Shown here piece after piece: positions 16,928-26,235 of a DNA stretch of 64,000 nucleotides. The translations under genes were made by a program, and so were the position numbers. The notes under the pieces were generated by a model, which saw only the letters and a program-made list of their open reading frames with translations, was not told the origin of the DNA and ran no database searches. Numbering within the stretch: position 1 is the first letter of the stretch; each line of letters starts with the position of its first letter. Source of the stretch: Bifidobacterium reuteri DSM 23975 (GTDB taxonomy: Bacteria; Actinomycetota; Actinomycetes; Actinomycetales; Bifidobacteriaceae); contig NZ_JGZK01000002.1 of assembly GCF_000741695.1 (NCBI RefSeq), forward strand, positions 62,001 through 126,000, read 5' to 3'.

Positions 16928-17803
16928 TTACTCGCCGCGTGCGGCCATGATGGTCTGGATCTCGTCCTCGTTAATGCCGACCATCGCCTCGCCGAGGTTC
17001 TCGGACAGCTTGGCGAGCAGATCGGCGTCCTGCCAATTGGCTGTGGCCTTGACAATGGCGGCAGCGCGCTTGGCCGGATCGCCGGACTTGAAGATGCCGG
17101 AGCCCACGAACACGCCTTCGGCGCCAAGTTCCATCATGAGTGCCGCATCGGCCGGGGTGGCCACGCCGCCGGCGGCGAAGTTCACGACCGGCAGACGGCC
17201 GTTGTCGTGCACGTACTTGGCGAGGTCGTACGGCACCGCCAACTGCTTGGCGGCCTCATAGACCTCGTCATCGCGCAGGGAGACGAGCTCGTGGATCTGC
17301 TTGTTCATCGTGCGCATGTGGCGCACGGCCTGGATCACGTCGCCAGTGCCGGGCTCGCCCTTGGTGCGGATCATGGCCGCACCCTCCGCAATGCGGCGCA
17401 GCGCCTCGCCAAGGTTCTTCGCACCGCACACGAACGGCACATCGAACTGGTTCTTGTCGATGTGGTACACGTCGTCCGCCGGGGACAGCACTTCGGATTC
17501 GTCGATGTAGTCGATGTCGATGGCCTGCAGGATGCGGGCCTCGGCGATATGGCCGATGCGCACCTTGGCCATGACCGGAATCGAGACAGCTTCCTGAATA
17601 CCCTTGATCATGGCAGGGTCGCTCATGCGGGAGACGCCGCCGGCCGCACGGATGTCCGCCGGGATACGCTCCAAAGCCATGACCGCGCAGGCGCCGGCGT
17701 TCTGGGCGATCTTGGCCTGTTCGGGCGTGGTGACGTCCATGATCACGCCGCCCTTGAGCATCTGGGCGAGGTTTCGATTGAGTTCTGCACGGTTCTGTGC
17801 CAT
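16928..17803 (-). CDS. pdxS: Pyridoxal 5'-phosphate synthase lyase subunit
   Basis: A 291-residue PdxS/SNZ-family TIM barrel. It builds PLP from ribose 5-phosphate, glyceraldehyde 3-phosphate and ammonia supplied by PdxT. Recognisable stretches are [56 protein letters not shown] (catalytic Lys), [15 protein letters not shown] and [18 protein letters not shown]. The start at 17803 follows an AAGGGGAT ribosome-binding sequence; an upstream in-frame start would add 25 residues absent from the family. Three TCCAATT-type boxes lie upstream at 17883-17929 and may be PdxR sites. Confidence 0.97.
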   Translation of the reverse strand: MAQNRAELNRNLAQMLKGGVIMDVTTPEQAKIAQNAGACAVMALERIPADIRAAGGVSRMSDPAMIKGIQEAVSIPVMAKVRIGHIAEARILQAIDIDYIDESEVLSPADDVYHIDKNQFDVPFVCGAKNLGEALRRIAEGAAMIRTKGEPGTGDVIQAVRHMRTMNKQIHELVSLRDDEVYEAAKQLAVPYDLAKYVHDNGRLPVVNFAAGGVATPADAALMMELGAEGVFVGSGIFKSGDPAKRAAAIVKATANWQDADLLAKLSENLGEAMVGINEDEIQTIMAARGE

Positions 17804-17882
17804 TGGTATCCCCTTATGTGCGGTATCGAATGATGTCGTCCCGCCCATTATCAGGTACCTCAGCACATCGCCAGCCAAACCA

Positions 17883-17929
17883 GTCCAATTTGGATGGGGC
17901 CAATTGGCAAGTTCTTGACCCGTCCAATT
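17883..17929. promoter_or_regulatory. Three AATTGGAC-like boxes upstream of pdxS
   Basis: GTCCAATT at 17883-17890, GGCCAATT at 17898-17905 and GTCCAATT at 17922-17929, 80-126 bp before the pdxS start. A minus-strand GATAAT near 17850 could be the -10. MocR regulators commonly bind short direct repeats upstream of the promoter they activate, so these are candidate PdxR sites. Inference only. Confidence 0.4.
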
Positions 17930-17969
17930 CGTGACGCAGGCCCGCGCAGAGTCAGTCAGTTGGCGTCAG

Positions 17970-20780
17970 TCAGTTGGCGTATTGGCCGACCTCGGAAGCC
18001 AAGGTCCAACCATCCGACGAGGCGTAATGGTCCGTCACTTCGGATGGCCTCTTGAGCTGGTACTTGTCCGACGTGGTCGTTCCATCGTCATCCCATGTGG
18101 GGTCGATCAGCAGCCACTGCCCGTCGACCTTCACATAGTTCCACGCATGCCCGGCCTTCGTCCCCGCCACATTGCCGGACACTACACGAGAGTCCAATCC
18201 GGCTTCCTTGGCGAGAATCTGATAGCTGTATGCGTAGGACAGGCATACGCCCTTGCCGCTCACCATGCCATAGGAGCTCCACGCATCCGGGAAGTTGTTG
18301 AGGGCGTCGTTGCTCTCGTACGCATTGGCGATACCATCCTTGCCCAAGGCGTTGGACGCATCGTAGTCGTATTCCATCTTGCCGGTCAGGAACCGGTCGA
18401 TGGCGACGGCCTTGTCCCGATCGGAGCCTTGGAATTGGCCCACCGCGGCTTTGGCAGTGTCTTCCACCGCCTTCTGGCGTTGCTGGTAGCCGTCGGGATA
18501 CTTGACCCACATCACTGTCTTGTCGCCGTTTTTGCGCACGGTGTAGTTCACACCGTTGGACACTATGCTGATATACGGGTTCTGGTACATGACCTCGGTC
18601 ATCACATCCGAGGTGCTGGTCTGATAAGCGTCGCTGGCGTACTTGCTGATGTCGATCACCTCATGCCCGTTCAGCAGATTGTTGGCCAGATACTTGCCGA
18701 AGTCGGTGGATGCGTAGTTGAAGAGCGGCGACTCCTTGGTATCGGAATCAATCTTCTTGTTGTCATACCCCGACCAATCCACCTTGCCCACCGAATAGAT
18801 GCGGTCAAGCATGCCGCCCGCCTTGGGCAGGGCATCCGTGGCTGCCTTGGTGACCTGAGCGAACACCGGGTTGAGATCGCCTTCATAGTAGAGGCGACCG
18901 GTGTCCTTCAACTTGGTGCCAGGTGCGCTGTAGATGAAAGTCCACCCGTTCTTGCCATCGCTTTTCAGATCGCTGAATGTGCTCGGCACCGTCACCGTGG
19001 CGCCATTAGCCATCTCCACGAAGGTGTAGATATACGTTTGCATATCCTCTTCGACGGTGTTCTCCTCGCCGAATACACCCCTCATGTTCTGGCCCCACTG
19101 GTCAATCTTGGCCTGCTCCGCCTGACCGATGGGGATGGACGGCACCAGGTCGTTGGCGTCGATCGCATGCCAGAGGCCCTCATTGCCGGCCTCATCCACT
19201 GCGGTGACCACGAAGTACAGTCTTCCTGCGGAATCGGCATCCCACGATCCGCCGGCATCCTGCAGGATCTGGGCGCAGTTCTCGGACATCGACCGCTGGC
19301 AGTGGTCGATGGAGTCCTGATGCTCCACGGCGAGGGAGCGGAACGCGATGTTCTGTTGCTGCACACTGGTGCCAAGCGTCTCGTCCGAGTATGACTTCGG
19401 TTTGTCATAATCCGCGGAGAGCAGCTGGGTCTTGTCGGTGGATCCAAGCTTGTCGATGGCATGGGACTCCGGCATGTAGTTTTCGTCGCCCTCTTTGCCG
19501 ATCTGCTTGTGGGTCGTGTAGATATACACGTTATAGGTTTTCGCTCCGTCCACCTTGTCCCAGGAGATGTCGACGCCGCCGTCCTTGTTCACCACCGGAG
19601 TGACGTTGTTGACCTGCGGCAGACGGGTGATGCCGGTATGCTCCTTGACACGGAAGAACTGCACGATGGGTTTCGCCAGCTTCTTACCATCCGGGGCCAC
19701 GTACTGCACGTAATAGTATCCGTTGGAGGGCAGGAAGCCGTACTCCTTGCCGATGGAGTCCCCGTGCTGCATGTTCTCCGGTAGATTCATGGCACCGCTC
19801 AGTATGAGGGTGCCGGCACCTTCCTTCTCGTCGAACGGGCTGGATGCGATGGTCGACGTGGGAACGGGAACCGCGAATGAGGAATCCTGATAGACGCGCG
19901 CACAATCGTCAAGCTGCAGGTCCACGCCGTCAAGCTGGGACTGCCCCATCTTGACGGTGTCGCGGATCTTGACCGGATCCTTCATGATTGTCTTGAATTC
20001 GTAATATGTATCGACGGCGATGGGGTCCTTGAATTCATACTTGCCGTTCGGCATGCCCGCATAGGCCTGTTCCTTGGTGGGCATAGTGGAATCAGCCATG
20101 ATGCCGTCGATGGCGCCATCGGCCTTGAGCATGTAGTATCCCGCCACCGAGGCGATGCCGAATACCAGAGCGAGCGCAACGACGATCGCGATGAGGATGA
20201 CCCACCACTTCGGCTTGCGCCTCTTGCCTTTGACCTTGGCGTTCTTCGCTGTCTTACCCCGATGCGCACCGCCGTGAGCACTCTCCTGCGGAGCAGTTGG
20301 GTACTGCGGCTGACCTAGATACGGCTGCGGACCAGGCTGCTGCGGTTGCGGAGCAGTGTACTGGTTCTGTGCCGCCGCCCATCCCGGCTGCTGAGGCGCA
20401 GCCTGATATTGCGGTGCCGGGTACTGCGGCTGGCGCTGCGGAACCTGATACCTGTATGGCTGGTTCGCAGAGGTCTGGGGCGATGGCTGCGCAGTCGGCT
20501 GCGGGCGACCTTGCCGGTACGGGGGCTGATACTGAGGATATTGTCCTTGCCCATACGGTTGCTGTCCAGGCTGGGCACCATTCGATTGCGGGTACTGGGA
20601 TTGTGGATATTGAGGCTGCGGGTAGGCGCCATGCGATTGGTCGAACTGGCGTCCCTGGCCCGACTGCGGCCATTGCGGCACGGCATTGCCACCCTGCTGG
20701 CCGCTCCCCTTGAACTGCTCAGTACTGTTGAACTGCTCATCGCCGTTCAGCTGATTGCCATCATTCATTTGCGGTTCCAC
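17970..20780 (-). CDS. Large membrane protein with extracellular transglutaminase-like domain
   Basis: A 936-residue protein. Residues 1-175 are a Gln/Pro/Tyr/Gly-rich, low-complexity cytoplasmic tail, followed by a basic stretch (KGKRRKPKWW) and one membrane segment (about 192-215). The long extracellular part includes an FN3-like module (about 395-480, GGVDISWDKVDGAKTYNVYI) and a C-terminal transglutaminase-like fold. That fold has the expected triad: Cys about 842 in GKGVCLSYAYSY, His about 876 in GHAWNYVKVDG and Asp about 893 in LLIDPTWDDDG. Such proteins may act as proteases or crosslinkers at the cell wall. The start is a GTG that follows GGGGAGG by nine bases; the ATG four codons later is too far from it. 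Monocistronic by appearance. Function unknown. Confidence 0.85.
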   Translation of the reverse strand: MEPQMNDGNQLNGDEQFNSTEQFKGSGQQGGNAVPQWPQSGQGRQFDQSHGAYPQPQYPQSQYPQSNGAQPGQQPYGQGQYPQYQPPYRQGRPQPTAQPSPQTSANQPYRYQVPQRQPQYPAPQYQAAPQQPGWAAAQNQYTAPQPQQPGPQPYLGQPQYPTAPQESAHGGAHRGKTAKNAKVKGKRRKPKWWVILIAIVVALALVFGIASVAGYYMLKADGAIDGIMADSTMPTKEQAYAGMPNGKYEFKDPIAVDTYYEFKTIMKDPVKIRDTVKMGQSQLDGVDLQLDDCARVYQDSSFAVPVPTSTIASSPFDEKEGAGTLILSGAMNLPENMQHGDSIGKEYGFLPSNGYYYVQYVAPDGKKLAKPIVQFFRVKEHTGITRLPQVNNVTPVVNKDGGVDISWDKVDGAKTYNVYIYTTHKQIGKEGDENYMPESHAIDKLGSTDKTQLLSADYDKPKSYSDETLGTSVQQQNIAFRSLAVEHQDSIDHCQRSMSENCAQILQDAGGSWDADSAGRLYFVVTAVDEAGNEGLWHAIDANDLVPSIPIGQAEQAKIDQWGQNMRGVFGEENTVEEDMQTYIYTFVEMANGATVTVPSTFSDLKSDGKNGWTFIYSAPGTKLKDTGRLYYEGDLNPVFAQVTKAATDALPKAGGMLDRIYSVGKVDWSGYDNKKIDSDTKESPLFNYASTDFGKYLANNLLNGHEVIDISKYASDAYQTSTSDVMTEVMYQNPYISIVSNGVNYTVRKNGDKTVMWVKYPDGYQQRQKAVEDTAKAAVGQFQGSDRDKAVAIDRFLTGKMEYDYDASNALGKDGIANAYESNDALNNFPDAWSSYGMVSGKGVCLSYAYSYQILAKEAGLDSRVVSGNVAGTKAGHAWNYVKVDGQWLLIDPTWDDDGTTTSDKYQLKRPSEVTDHYASSDGWTLASEVGQYAN

Positions 20781-20938
20781 TTCGATCCGCCTCCCCTACA
20801 TTCTGAATGTCGCTTCAGGAAACACCTTTGTCAGTGTCATGTTCAGTGTGATATCCCTTACACTATGCACGAGCTTAACACTCACTGTCCGGCGGCAAAA
20901 GACTCTGGCCGACGAAAAGAAGTCTCCCGGCCGGAACC

Positions 20939-23029
20939 CTAGCCGATGGTATTGCCGTAGACCTGCGCCTGAAGGTCCTTGCGGGCGGTCTCCATGCGGG
21001 TGATCTGACCGAGCAGAGCGATCTTCTCCTCACCGTCAGGCAGTTGGGCCATACGGCGTCTAGCCAGACCGATCTGACGCATGAATCCCATATCCAGCAA
21101 TCTGGTCAGCAGTTCCGAGGCATAGCGCTGTTCCTCCTTGGTGGGCGGGCGCAATTGCACCTCTGCTGCGGGGATCCCCTGAGTGGCCGGTTGCGGCGGC
21201 TGCGCACCCTTGCCGGTGTCGTCTCCCGGCAAGGGCAGCGGCATGACCGCCAGCTCGTTGATGACCTGGTCGAGCATCGGCCCCCCGGCCTTGGTGAGGT
21301 TGTGCATCCACAAGCCTTGAGGCGTATCCGTATTCGGCAATCCTCCCGCCGCCGAAATCGCCTGAAACAGTGTGCGGAACACCGGACTCATGAAATGGTC
21401 GATGGTGAGCTGCCCGAACATCGTGCGGTCGATGGCGCGTGGCACTTGGATCAGCGTGGCCATGAACTGCTGTTCAGCGATGAATACGGCATCGTCGATC
21501 TTGAAATATGCCTGCTCCTTGGCGTCCCTCCGCTCCAGCGCCTTGCGCGCAGCCGGATTCGCATACGGATTGGCTCCGGCTTCCAATCGAGGCTCCTCGC
21601 TCTGGAAACGCCGCTTCGGCGCGTAGGCGTCGTCATCGCGCACCTGCATACGGCGACGGGCGTCCATCACCTCACGCCGCATCACCTCAAGCTCCACGCC
21701 AATCCGTCCGGCGGCCTTGCGCGCATAGGCATCCCAAAGGGACCGGTCGCGAATCTGTGCCACCAATGGGGCGACCGCCTTCATCGCCCCCACCTGACCG
21801 GGCGTATAGGTCAGGTCAAAACGGGCGATGGCCGTATCGATGACGAAGTCATACAACGGTTTGGCATTGGCGATCAACGACCGCACCGCCTCGTTGCCGC
21901 GCTGGATTCGCAGGTCGCATGGGTCGAGGTTATCATCAGCCACAGCTACGAACGTCTGCGAGAGGAACGCGGAATCCAGACCGAACGCATGCAGTGCGGC
22001 CTTCTGACCGGCGGCATCGCCGTCGAAGGTGAACACGATGCGCGAGCTCAACGGCTGATCCTTGACCTTCAACGCCGACCAGCTGAACGGCTCCCAGAGA
22101 ATCGTCGGCGATAAGCGGCGGACGATTTTGGCATGCTCGGCACCGAACGCGGTACCGCAGGTGGCCACGGCCGTATCGATGCCGGCCAAGTGCATAGCCA
22201 TCACATCCGTATATCCCTCGACGATAACCACCTGACGCTTTTTGACAATCGACGATTTCGCCAGGTCAATGCCATACAGCACCTGCGTTTTACGGTAAAG
22301 CTGGGTATCCGGGGTATTGATGTATTTGGCGGCAATCTGATCGTCCTCATACAGTTTGCGTGCGCCGAAACCGAGTGTGCGGCCGGTCGAATCGCGGATG
22401 GGCCAAGTCACACGGCCACGGAAGTAGTCGTAGATGCCCCGCTGGCCCTGCCTCGCCAGACCGGCATCAAGGATCTCCTTCTGAGTGAAGCCTTTGGACG
22501 CCAGGTGGCGTACCAGATTATCCCAGCCCTGCGGAGCATACCCGCAGCCGAAACGTTCGCAGTCGGCTTGGGAGAAGTTGCGACCGCCGAGCAGCTTGCG
22601 AGCAGCCAGAGCCTCCTGAGTGAGGATCTGGGAGACGAAGAACCGCTGCGCCTCTTCACACGCCTCCAATAGCCGCGTGCGCTTGGAGCCGGTGCCGTCC
22701 GGCCGTCCCGAACCGTTGCCGCTGTTCTCGTAGTGAAGCTCGATGTGGTATTTGTCCGCGAGCAGTTCCACGGCCTCGCGGAAGTCGATGTTCTCGGCCT
22801 GCTCCACGTATTTGAATACGTCTCCGCCAAGACCGCAGCCGAAGCAGTGCCACACACCGAGCGAGGGGCGTACGTTGAAACTGCCGGTTTTCTCGTCGTG
22901 GAAAGGACACAGTCCCACGAACGTGCCGGTGCCGGAAGGCTTAAGCGTCACGGTCGCGGATACGATGTCATACAGATCCGCGGCGGCGCGCACCTTCTCA
23001 ACGTCTTCTTTCTTAATCATCCCGACCAT
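20939..23029 (-). CDS. dnaG: DNA primase
   Basis: A 696-residue primase that makes RNA primers at the replication fork. The N-terminal CHC2 zinc finger (LCPFHDEKTGSF, WHCFGCGLGGDVF) is followed by the DnaG core (GLARQGQRGIYDYFRGRVTW, LGFGARKL), the TOPRIM domain (VVIVEGYTDVMAMHLAGI, then FDGDAAGQKAAL) and a C-terminal helicase-binding region. ATGs at 23029 and 23020 are both possible (MVGMIKKEDV); neither has a good ribosome-binding sequence. TOPRIM contains about 15 extra residues (WEPFSWSALKVKDQPL). dgt lies upstream, an arrangement common in Actinobacteria. Confidence 0.96.
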   Translation of the reverse strand: MVGMIKKEDVEKVRAAADLYDIVSATVTLKPSGTGTFVGLCPFHDEKTGSFNVRPSLGVWHCFGCGLGGDVFKYVEQAENIDFREAVELLADKYHIELHYENSGNGSGRPDGTGSKRTRLLEACEEAQRFFVSQILTQEALAARKLLGGRNFSQADCERFGCGYAPQGWDNLVRHLASKGFTQKEILDAGLARQGQRGIYDYFRGRVTWPIRDSTGRTLGFGARKLYEDDQIAAKYINTPDTQLYRKTQVLYGIDLAKSSIVKKRQVVIVEGYTDVMAMHLAGIDTAVATCGTAFGAEHAKIVRRLSPTILWEPFSWSALKVKDQPLSSRIVFTFDGDAAGQKAALHAFGLDSAFLSQTFVAVADDNLDPCDLRIQRGNEAVRSLIANAKPLYDFVIDTAIARFDLTYTPGQVGAMKAVAPLVAQIRDRSLWDAYARKAAGRIGVELEVMRREVMDARRRMQVRDDDAYAPKRRFQSEEPRLEAGANPYANPAARKALERRDAKEQAYFKIDDAVFIAEQQFMATLIQVPRAIDRTMFGQLTIDHFMSPVFRTLFQAISAAGGLPNTDTPQGLWMHNLTKAGGPMLDQVINELAVMPLPLPGDDTGKGAQPPQPATQGIPAAEVQLRPPTKEEQRYASELLTRLLDMGFMRQIGLARRRMAQLPDGEEKIALLGQITRMETARKDLQAQVYGNTIG

Positions 23030-23164
23030 AAGAACCAAGAGTACCGCCTGATTCAGGACAGGGTAAATTTTTACCGAAAGCGACGTTAGAAAGCCGTTTT
23101 CACCGCAGGATGGCATTGTCTAGTGATCCGTCTCACTAATAATTGAGCACTGCATCTCCTGTCT

Positions 23165-23208
23165 CTCCCCCAGTCAGCTTCGCTGACAGCCCCTCGTCAG
23201 AAGGGGCC
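23165..23208. repeat. Dispersed GTCAGC-hairpin element, copy 2
   Basis: CCCCCAGTCAGCTTCGCTGACAGC followed by CCCTCGTCAGAAGGGG, in the 158-215 bp gap between dgt and dnaG. Confidence 0.8.
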
Positions 23209-23274
23209 AACATCACTCAGACAATTACGAGATAGACCACTACCACCGCACAACGGATGGTCACCAATCCCAAA

Positions 23275-24561
23275 TCAGCACAGGATGGAATGCAGCGCCA
23301 GGGCGGAGTTGTCGGTCAGGGAGGCCACCTGGTCCACGGCCACGCGCAGACGCTCGTCGTCGTTGGTGGACTCGTTCCAGTCGGCGAGGAACTGGCTTTC
23401 CAGCGCGTCCGAGGGGGCCGGCGAATCGGCCATGAGCACGTCGATCAGATCCTCCACGATGGTCTGCTCCTCCTGATGGAACGGCTCGCGTTCGCGTGGC
23501 GCCATGACGAAATACACGGCGATGCCCTTGAGCGCCACAATCTCGTAGTCCGTCTCTTCGGGAATGACGATGTTCGCGGAATACCGGGTCAGCGGCCCCG
23601 GCCCGTACGTGTCCCTGGTGGCCATCTCCACCGACCAGCAGAACCGGCCGATCAGATCGGAGGTGATGTTCTTCAACTGGGCCAACGCCTGCCGCGACCC
23701 ATTGAAATGGGCAGGGAACACATGCTCGCGCCGGAATCGGGTGAACGCGGCGAGCAGCTTGTCCGCATCCCATTTCGCCCCGTACCATGCGCGGGTCTGT
23801 TCGATGATGTGGTCGAGGATCTGCGGGTCGGCGAGCACGATCGGGTCGAACGCACCAGTGGCTATCGAATCCTCGACGTCATGAACCGAATAGGCGATGT
23901 CATCCGACAGGTCCATGATCTGGCATTCCATCGGCTTGGCGTCTTTGGGCGCATTGACCTTGAGCCAGCGGAATACCGGTTCATCATCCGGATAGACGCA
24001 GAACTTCTTCGACCGCTCCCCCTTGGGATGCAGATCGGCTTCGGCAAGCGTCCACGGGTATTTGACGGCGGCGTCGAGTGCCGCGCGCGTGAGGTTCACG
24101 CCGGCCGAACGGCCGTCCGGGTGGAATATCTTGGGTTCCAGACGGGTCAGGATGCGCATGGTCTGGGCGTTGCCCTCGAACCCACCGATGTTACGGGCGA
24201 TTTCGGCGAGCGCCCGTTCGCCGTTATGCCCGAACGGTGGGTGTCCGAGGTCATGGGCGAGACAGGCGCAGTCCACCACATCCGGATCGCAGCCGAGCAT
24301 CGCGCCGATCTGCCGGCCAATCTGGGCGACCTCCAATGTATGGGTGAGCCTCGTGCGGGCGAAGTCGTCGGTGCCTGCCACCAGAATCTGGCTTTTCGCG
24401 CCGAGCCTGCGCAGGGCCGAGGAATGAATCAGCCGGGCGCGATCGCGCTCGAAGGCGGTTCGATACTTCGATTTGGGCGGCTCGGGGGCCCAACGCTCCT
24501 CGTCAAAGGCGCTGTATCCCTCGTTGCTCAGTACCGGTTCCCCATCCCGCGTTGTTTCCAT
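23275..24561 (-). CDS. dgt: Deoxyguanosinetriphosphate triphosphohydrolase-like protein
   Basis: A 428-residue HD-domain hydrolase expected to convert dNTPs to deoxynucleosides and triphosphate. The metal-binding HD motif is intact: RTRLTHTLEVAQIGRQIG supplies the first His, ACLAHDLGHPPFGHNGERAL the HD pair, and MDLSDDIAYSVHDVED the distal Asp. SALRRLGAKSQI near the N-terminus is typical of bacterial Dgt. It lies between alr and dnaG on the same strand, 38 bp after alr in transcription order. The ribosome-binding sequence is weak. Confidence 0.93.
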   Translation of the reverse strand: METTRDGEPVLSNEGYSAFDEERWAPEPPKSKYRTAFERDRARLIHSSALRRLGAKSQILVAGTDDFARTRLTHTLEVAQIGRQIGAMLGCDPDVVDCACLAHDLGHPPFGHNGERALAEIARNIGGFEGNAQTMRILTRLEPKIFHPDGRSAGVNLTRAALDAAVKYPWTLAEADLHPKGERSKKFCVYPDDEPVFRWLKVNAPKDAKPMECQIMDLSDDIAYSVHDVEDSIATGAFDPIVLADPQILDHIIEQTRAWYGAKWDADKLLAAFTRFRREHVFPAHFNGSRQALAQLKNITSDLIGRFCWSVEMATRDTYGPGPLTRYSANIVIPEETDYEIVALKGIAVYFVMAPREREPFHQEEQTIVEDLIDVLMADSPAPSDALESQFLADWNESTNDDERLRVAVDQVASLTDNSALALHSILC

Positions 24562-24599
24562 GGCTCAAGCATAGGACGAGACACCGCCCGGCTGGCACC

Positions 24600-25958
24600 T
24601 TACAGCAGCGACGCCGGGTCTAGCATGGCCAAATCCTCAGGCGGCAACACTTCGGCGGCGTGCTCGTACAGGCGTGGGATGCGGTTCCTCAGACAGGTGA
24701 AAATCTCGTAGCTGATGGTGTCGGCGGCGCGGGCCCAATCGTCGGCGGTCGGCTCGGCGTACTCCTCGCCGCGGCCGGGGCCGAACAGCTCCACCGTATC
24801 GCCCTCGTGCACGCCGAGCTCGGCGGCCGAACCATGGAGATCCACGATGAACTGGTCCATGCACACGCGGCCGCACACGCGATACAGCCGCGGGCCGGCA
24901 GCGGTCATGATGCGCACCGGACCGCCGTCCTTCTCGATGTGCTTGGCACCCTGCATGTCGAAGCCGGAGGCCGAACGATGGATGCCGTCCGCGTACCCGA
25001 GCGGCACGATGGCGGTGGAGGTGTTGTCCGGGGTCAAATAGGTGCGGCCATAGGAGATGCCGTGGCCCGCCTCCACGTCCTTGACCGTGCCGAGCTGGGC
25101 CTGCAGACGCATGGCCGGGGTCAGATGCCAGTCGCGCGGCGTGCCCATGGCCGGGTCGGGCTCATAGCCATAGAGCCCGATGCCCGGACGGGTCAGCTCG
25201 AAGTGGATCTCCGGACGGTCCAGGGTTGCGGCGGTGTTCGCCAGATGGCGGATCTGCGGCGGAATGCCAGCCTTCTCCATGCGGCGCGTGAAGTCCTTGA
25301 ATGTCTCGATCTGGCGGTCGGTGGAGGCCACGAACTCGGGCACATCCGGCGAATCGGCCACGGCCAGGTGGCTCCACTGGCCAATAACCTGAATCACGCC
25401 CTCGTGCGCGAGCGGCACCAGTTTGGCGAGCGCCGCGTCGAAGCCTGCGGGCGTGAAGCCGTTGCGTCCGAATCCGGAATCGACCTTGACGTGCACCCGG
25501 GCCGGCTTGCCGAGTTTGCGCGCGGCGGCGGCCACGGCATCGATGCCAGGCAGCGAGCCGACGGACACGTCGATGTCCGCGGCGATCAGCTCGTCGAACG
25601 GCACTTCGGTGCCGTTGTAGACCCACGTCAGAATATGGCAGCGGTCGGGCCCGATGCCGAGTTTGCGCAGCAGCAGCGCCTCATGCGACTGAGCGGTGCC
25701 CAGCCAGGTCGCCCCACCGGCGAGCGCGGCCAGAGCCGCCGGCAGCAGACCGTGGCCATAGGCGTCCGCCTTGACCACGCCCATCACCGCGGTACCGGAA
25801 TCCGGGCCGCCGACCACGGAGACCAGATGCGCCATGTTGTCCCGCAAGGCCTTGAGGTCCACGATGGCCTGTGCAGGGTATTGGCGACGGGCGGCCGCAT
25901 AATTGGCCTTACCCTGCTCGCCGGAGAAATCTATTTCGGGTGCTGCGTTCATGCTCAT
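24600..25958 (-). CDS. alr: Alanine racemase
   Basis: A 452-residue PLP enzyme that interconverts L- and D-alanine for peptidoglycan. The PLP lysine is in MGVVKADAYGHG, the substrate/PLP contact region is IRHLANTAATLDRPEIHFEL, and VCGRVCMDQFIVDL contains the end of the second domain core. The catalytic Tyr region is the GHGISYGRTYLTP stretch. About 25 N-terminal residues precede the usual start of the barrel. The protein is longer than the typical 370-390 because of this extension and a 15-residue acidic loop (GPGRGEEYAEPTADDWA). No partner gene overlaps. Confidence 0.95.
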   Translation of the reverse strand: MSMNAAPEIDFSGEQGKANYAAARRQYPAQAIVDLKALRDNMAHLVSVVGGPDSGTAVMGVVKADAYGHGLLPAALAALAGGATWLGTAQSHEALLLRKLGIGPDRCHILTWVYNGTEVPFDELIAADIDVSVGSLPGIDAVAAAARKLGKPARVHVKVDSGFGRNGFTPAGFDAALAKLVPLAHEGVIQVIGQWSHLAVADSPDVPEFVASTDRQIETFKDFTRRMEKAGIPPQIRHLANTAATLDRPEIHFELTRPGIGLYGYEPDPAMGTPRDWHLTPAMRLQAQLGTVKDVEAGHGISYGRTYLTPDNTSTAIVPLGYADGIHRSASGFDMQGAKHIEKDGGPVRIMTAAGPRLYRVCGRVCMDQFIVDLHGSAAELGVHEGDTVELFGPGRGEEYAEPTADDWARAADTISYEIFTCLRNRIPRLYEHAAEVLPPEDLAMLDPASLL

Positions 25959-26030
25959 GAGACCCTATTGTTGCGCGACAATGTGACGTGCGCACATCCG
26001 GAACCCCCGATAAGCCATATTGAACGAAAA

Positions 26031-26046
26031 GTAACCCAAAAGTTAC
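26031..26046. promoter_or_regulatory. GTAAC-N6-GTTAC inverted repeat
   Basis: A small operator-like palindrome in the divergent gap between alr and the amino acid permease. The partner regulator is unknown. Confidence 0.3.
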
Positions 26047-26235
26047 ACATAGGCGGCTCTTATCACGGAACCATGCCGCCATTGTCCCCGCATACGGCGT
26101 ACACTATGCGAATTATACGGAGCTCCGCATGGTTATTCGATGCGAACCGTTGTCTGATTCCCGGCGTTGAGGCGTGCCGGGATCCCGGAAATCCGTCCGG
26201 TCTAGCCCCATACACCAAGTTCATGAGAGAAGAAC

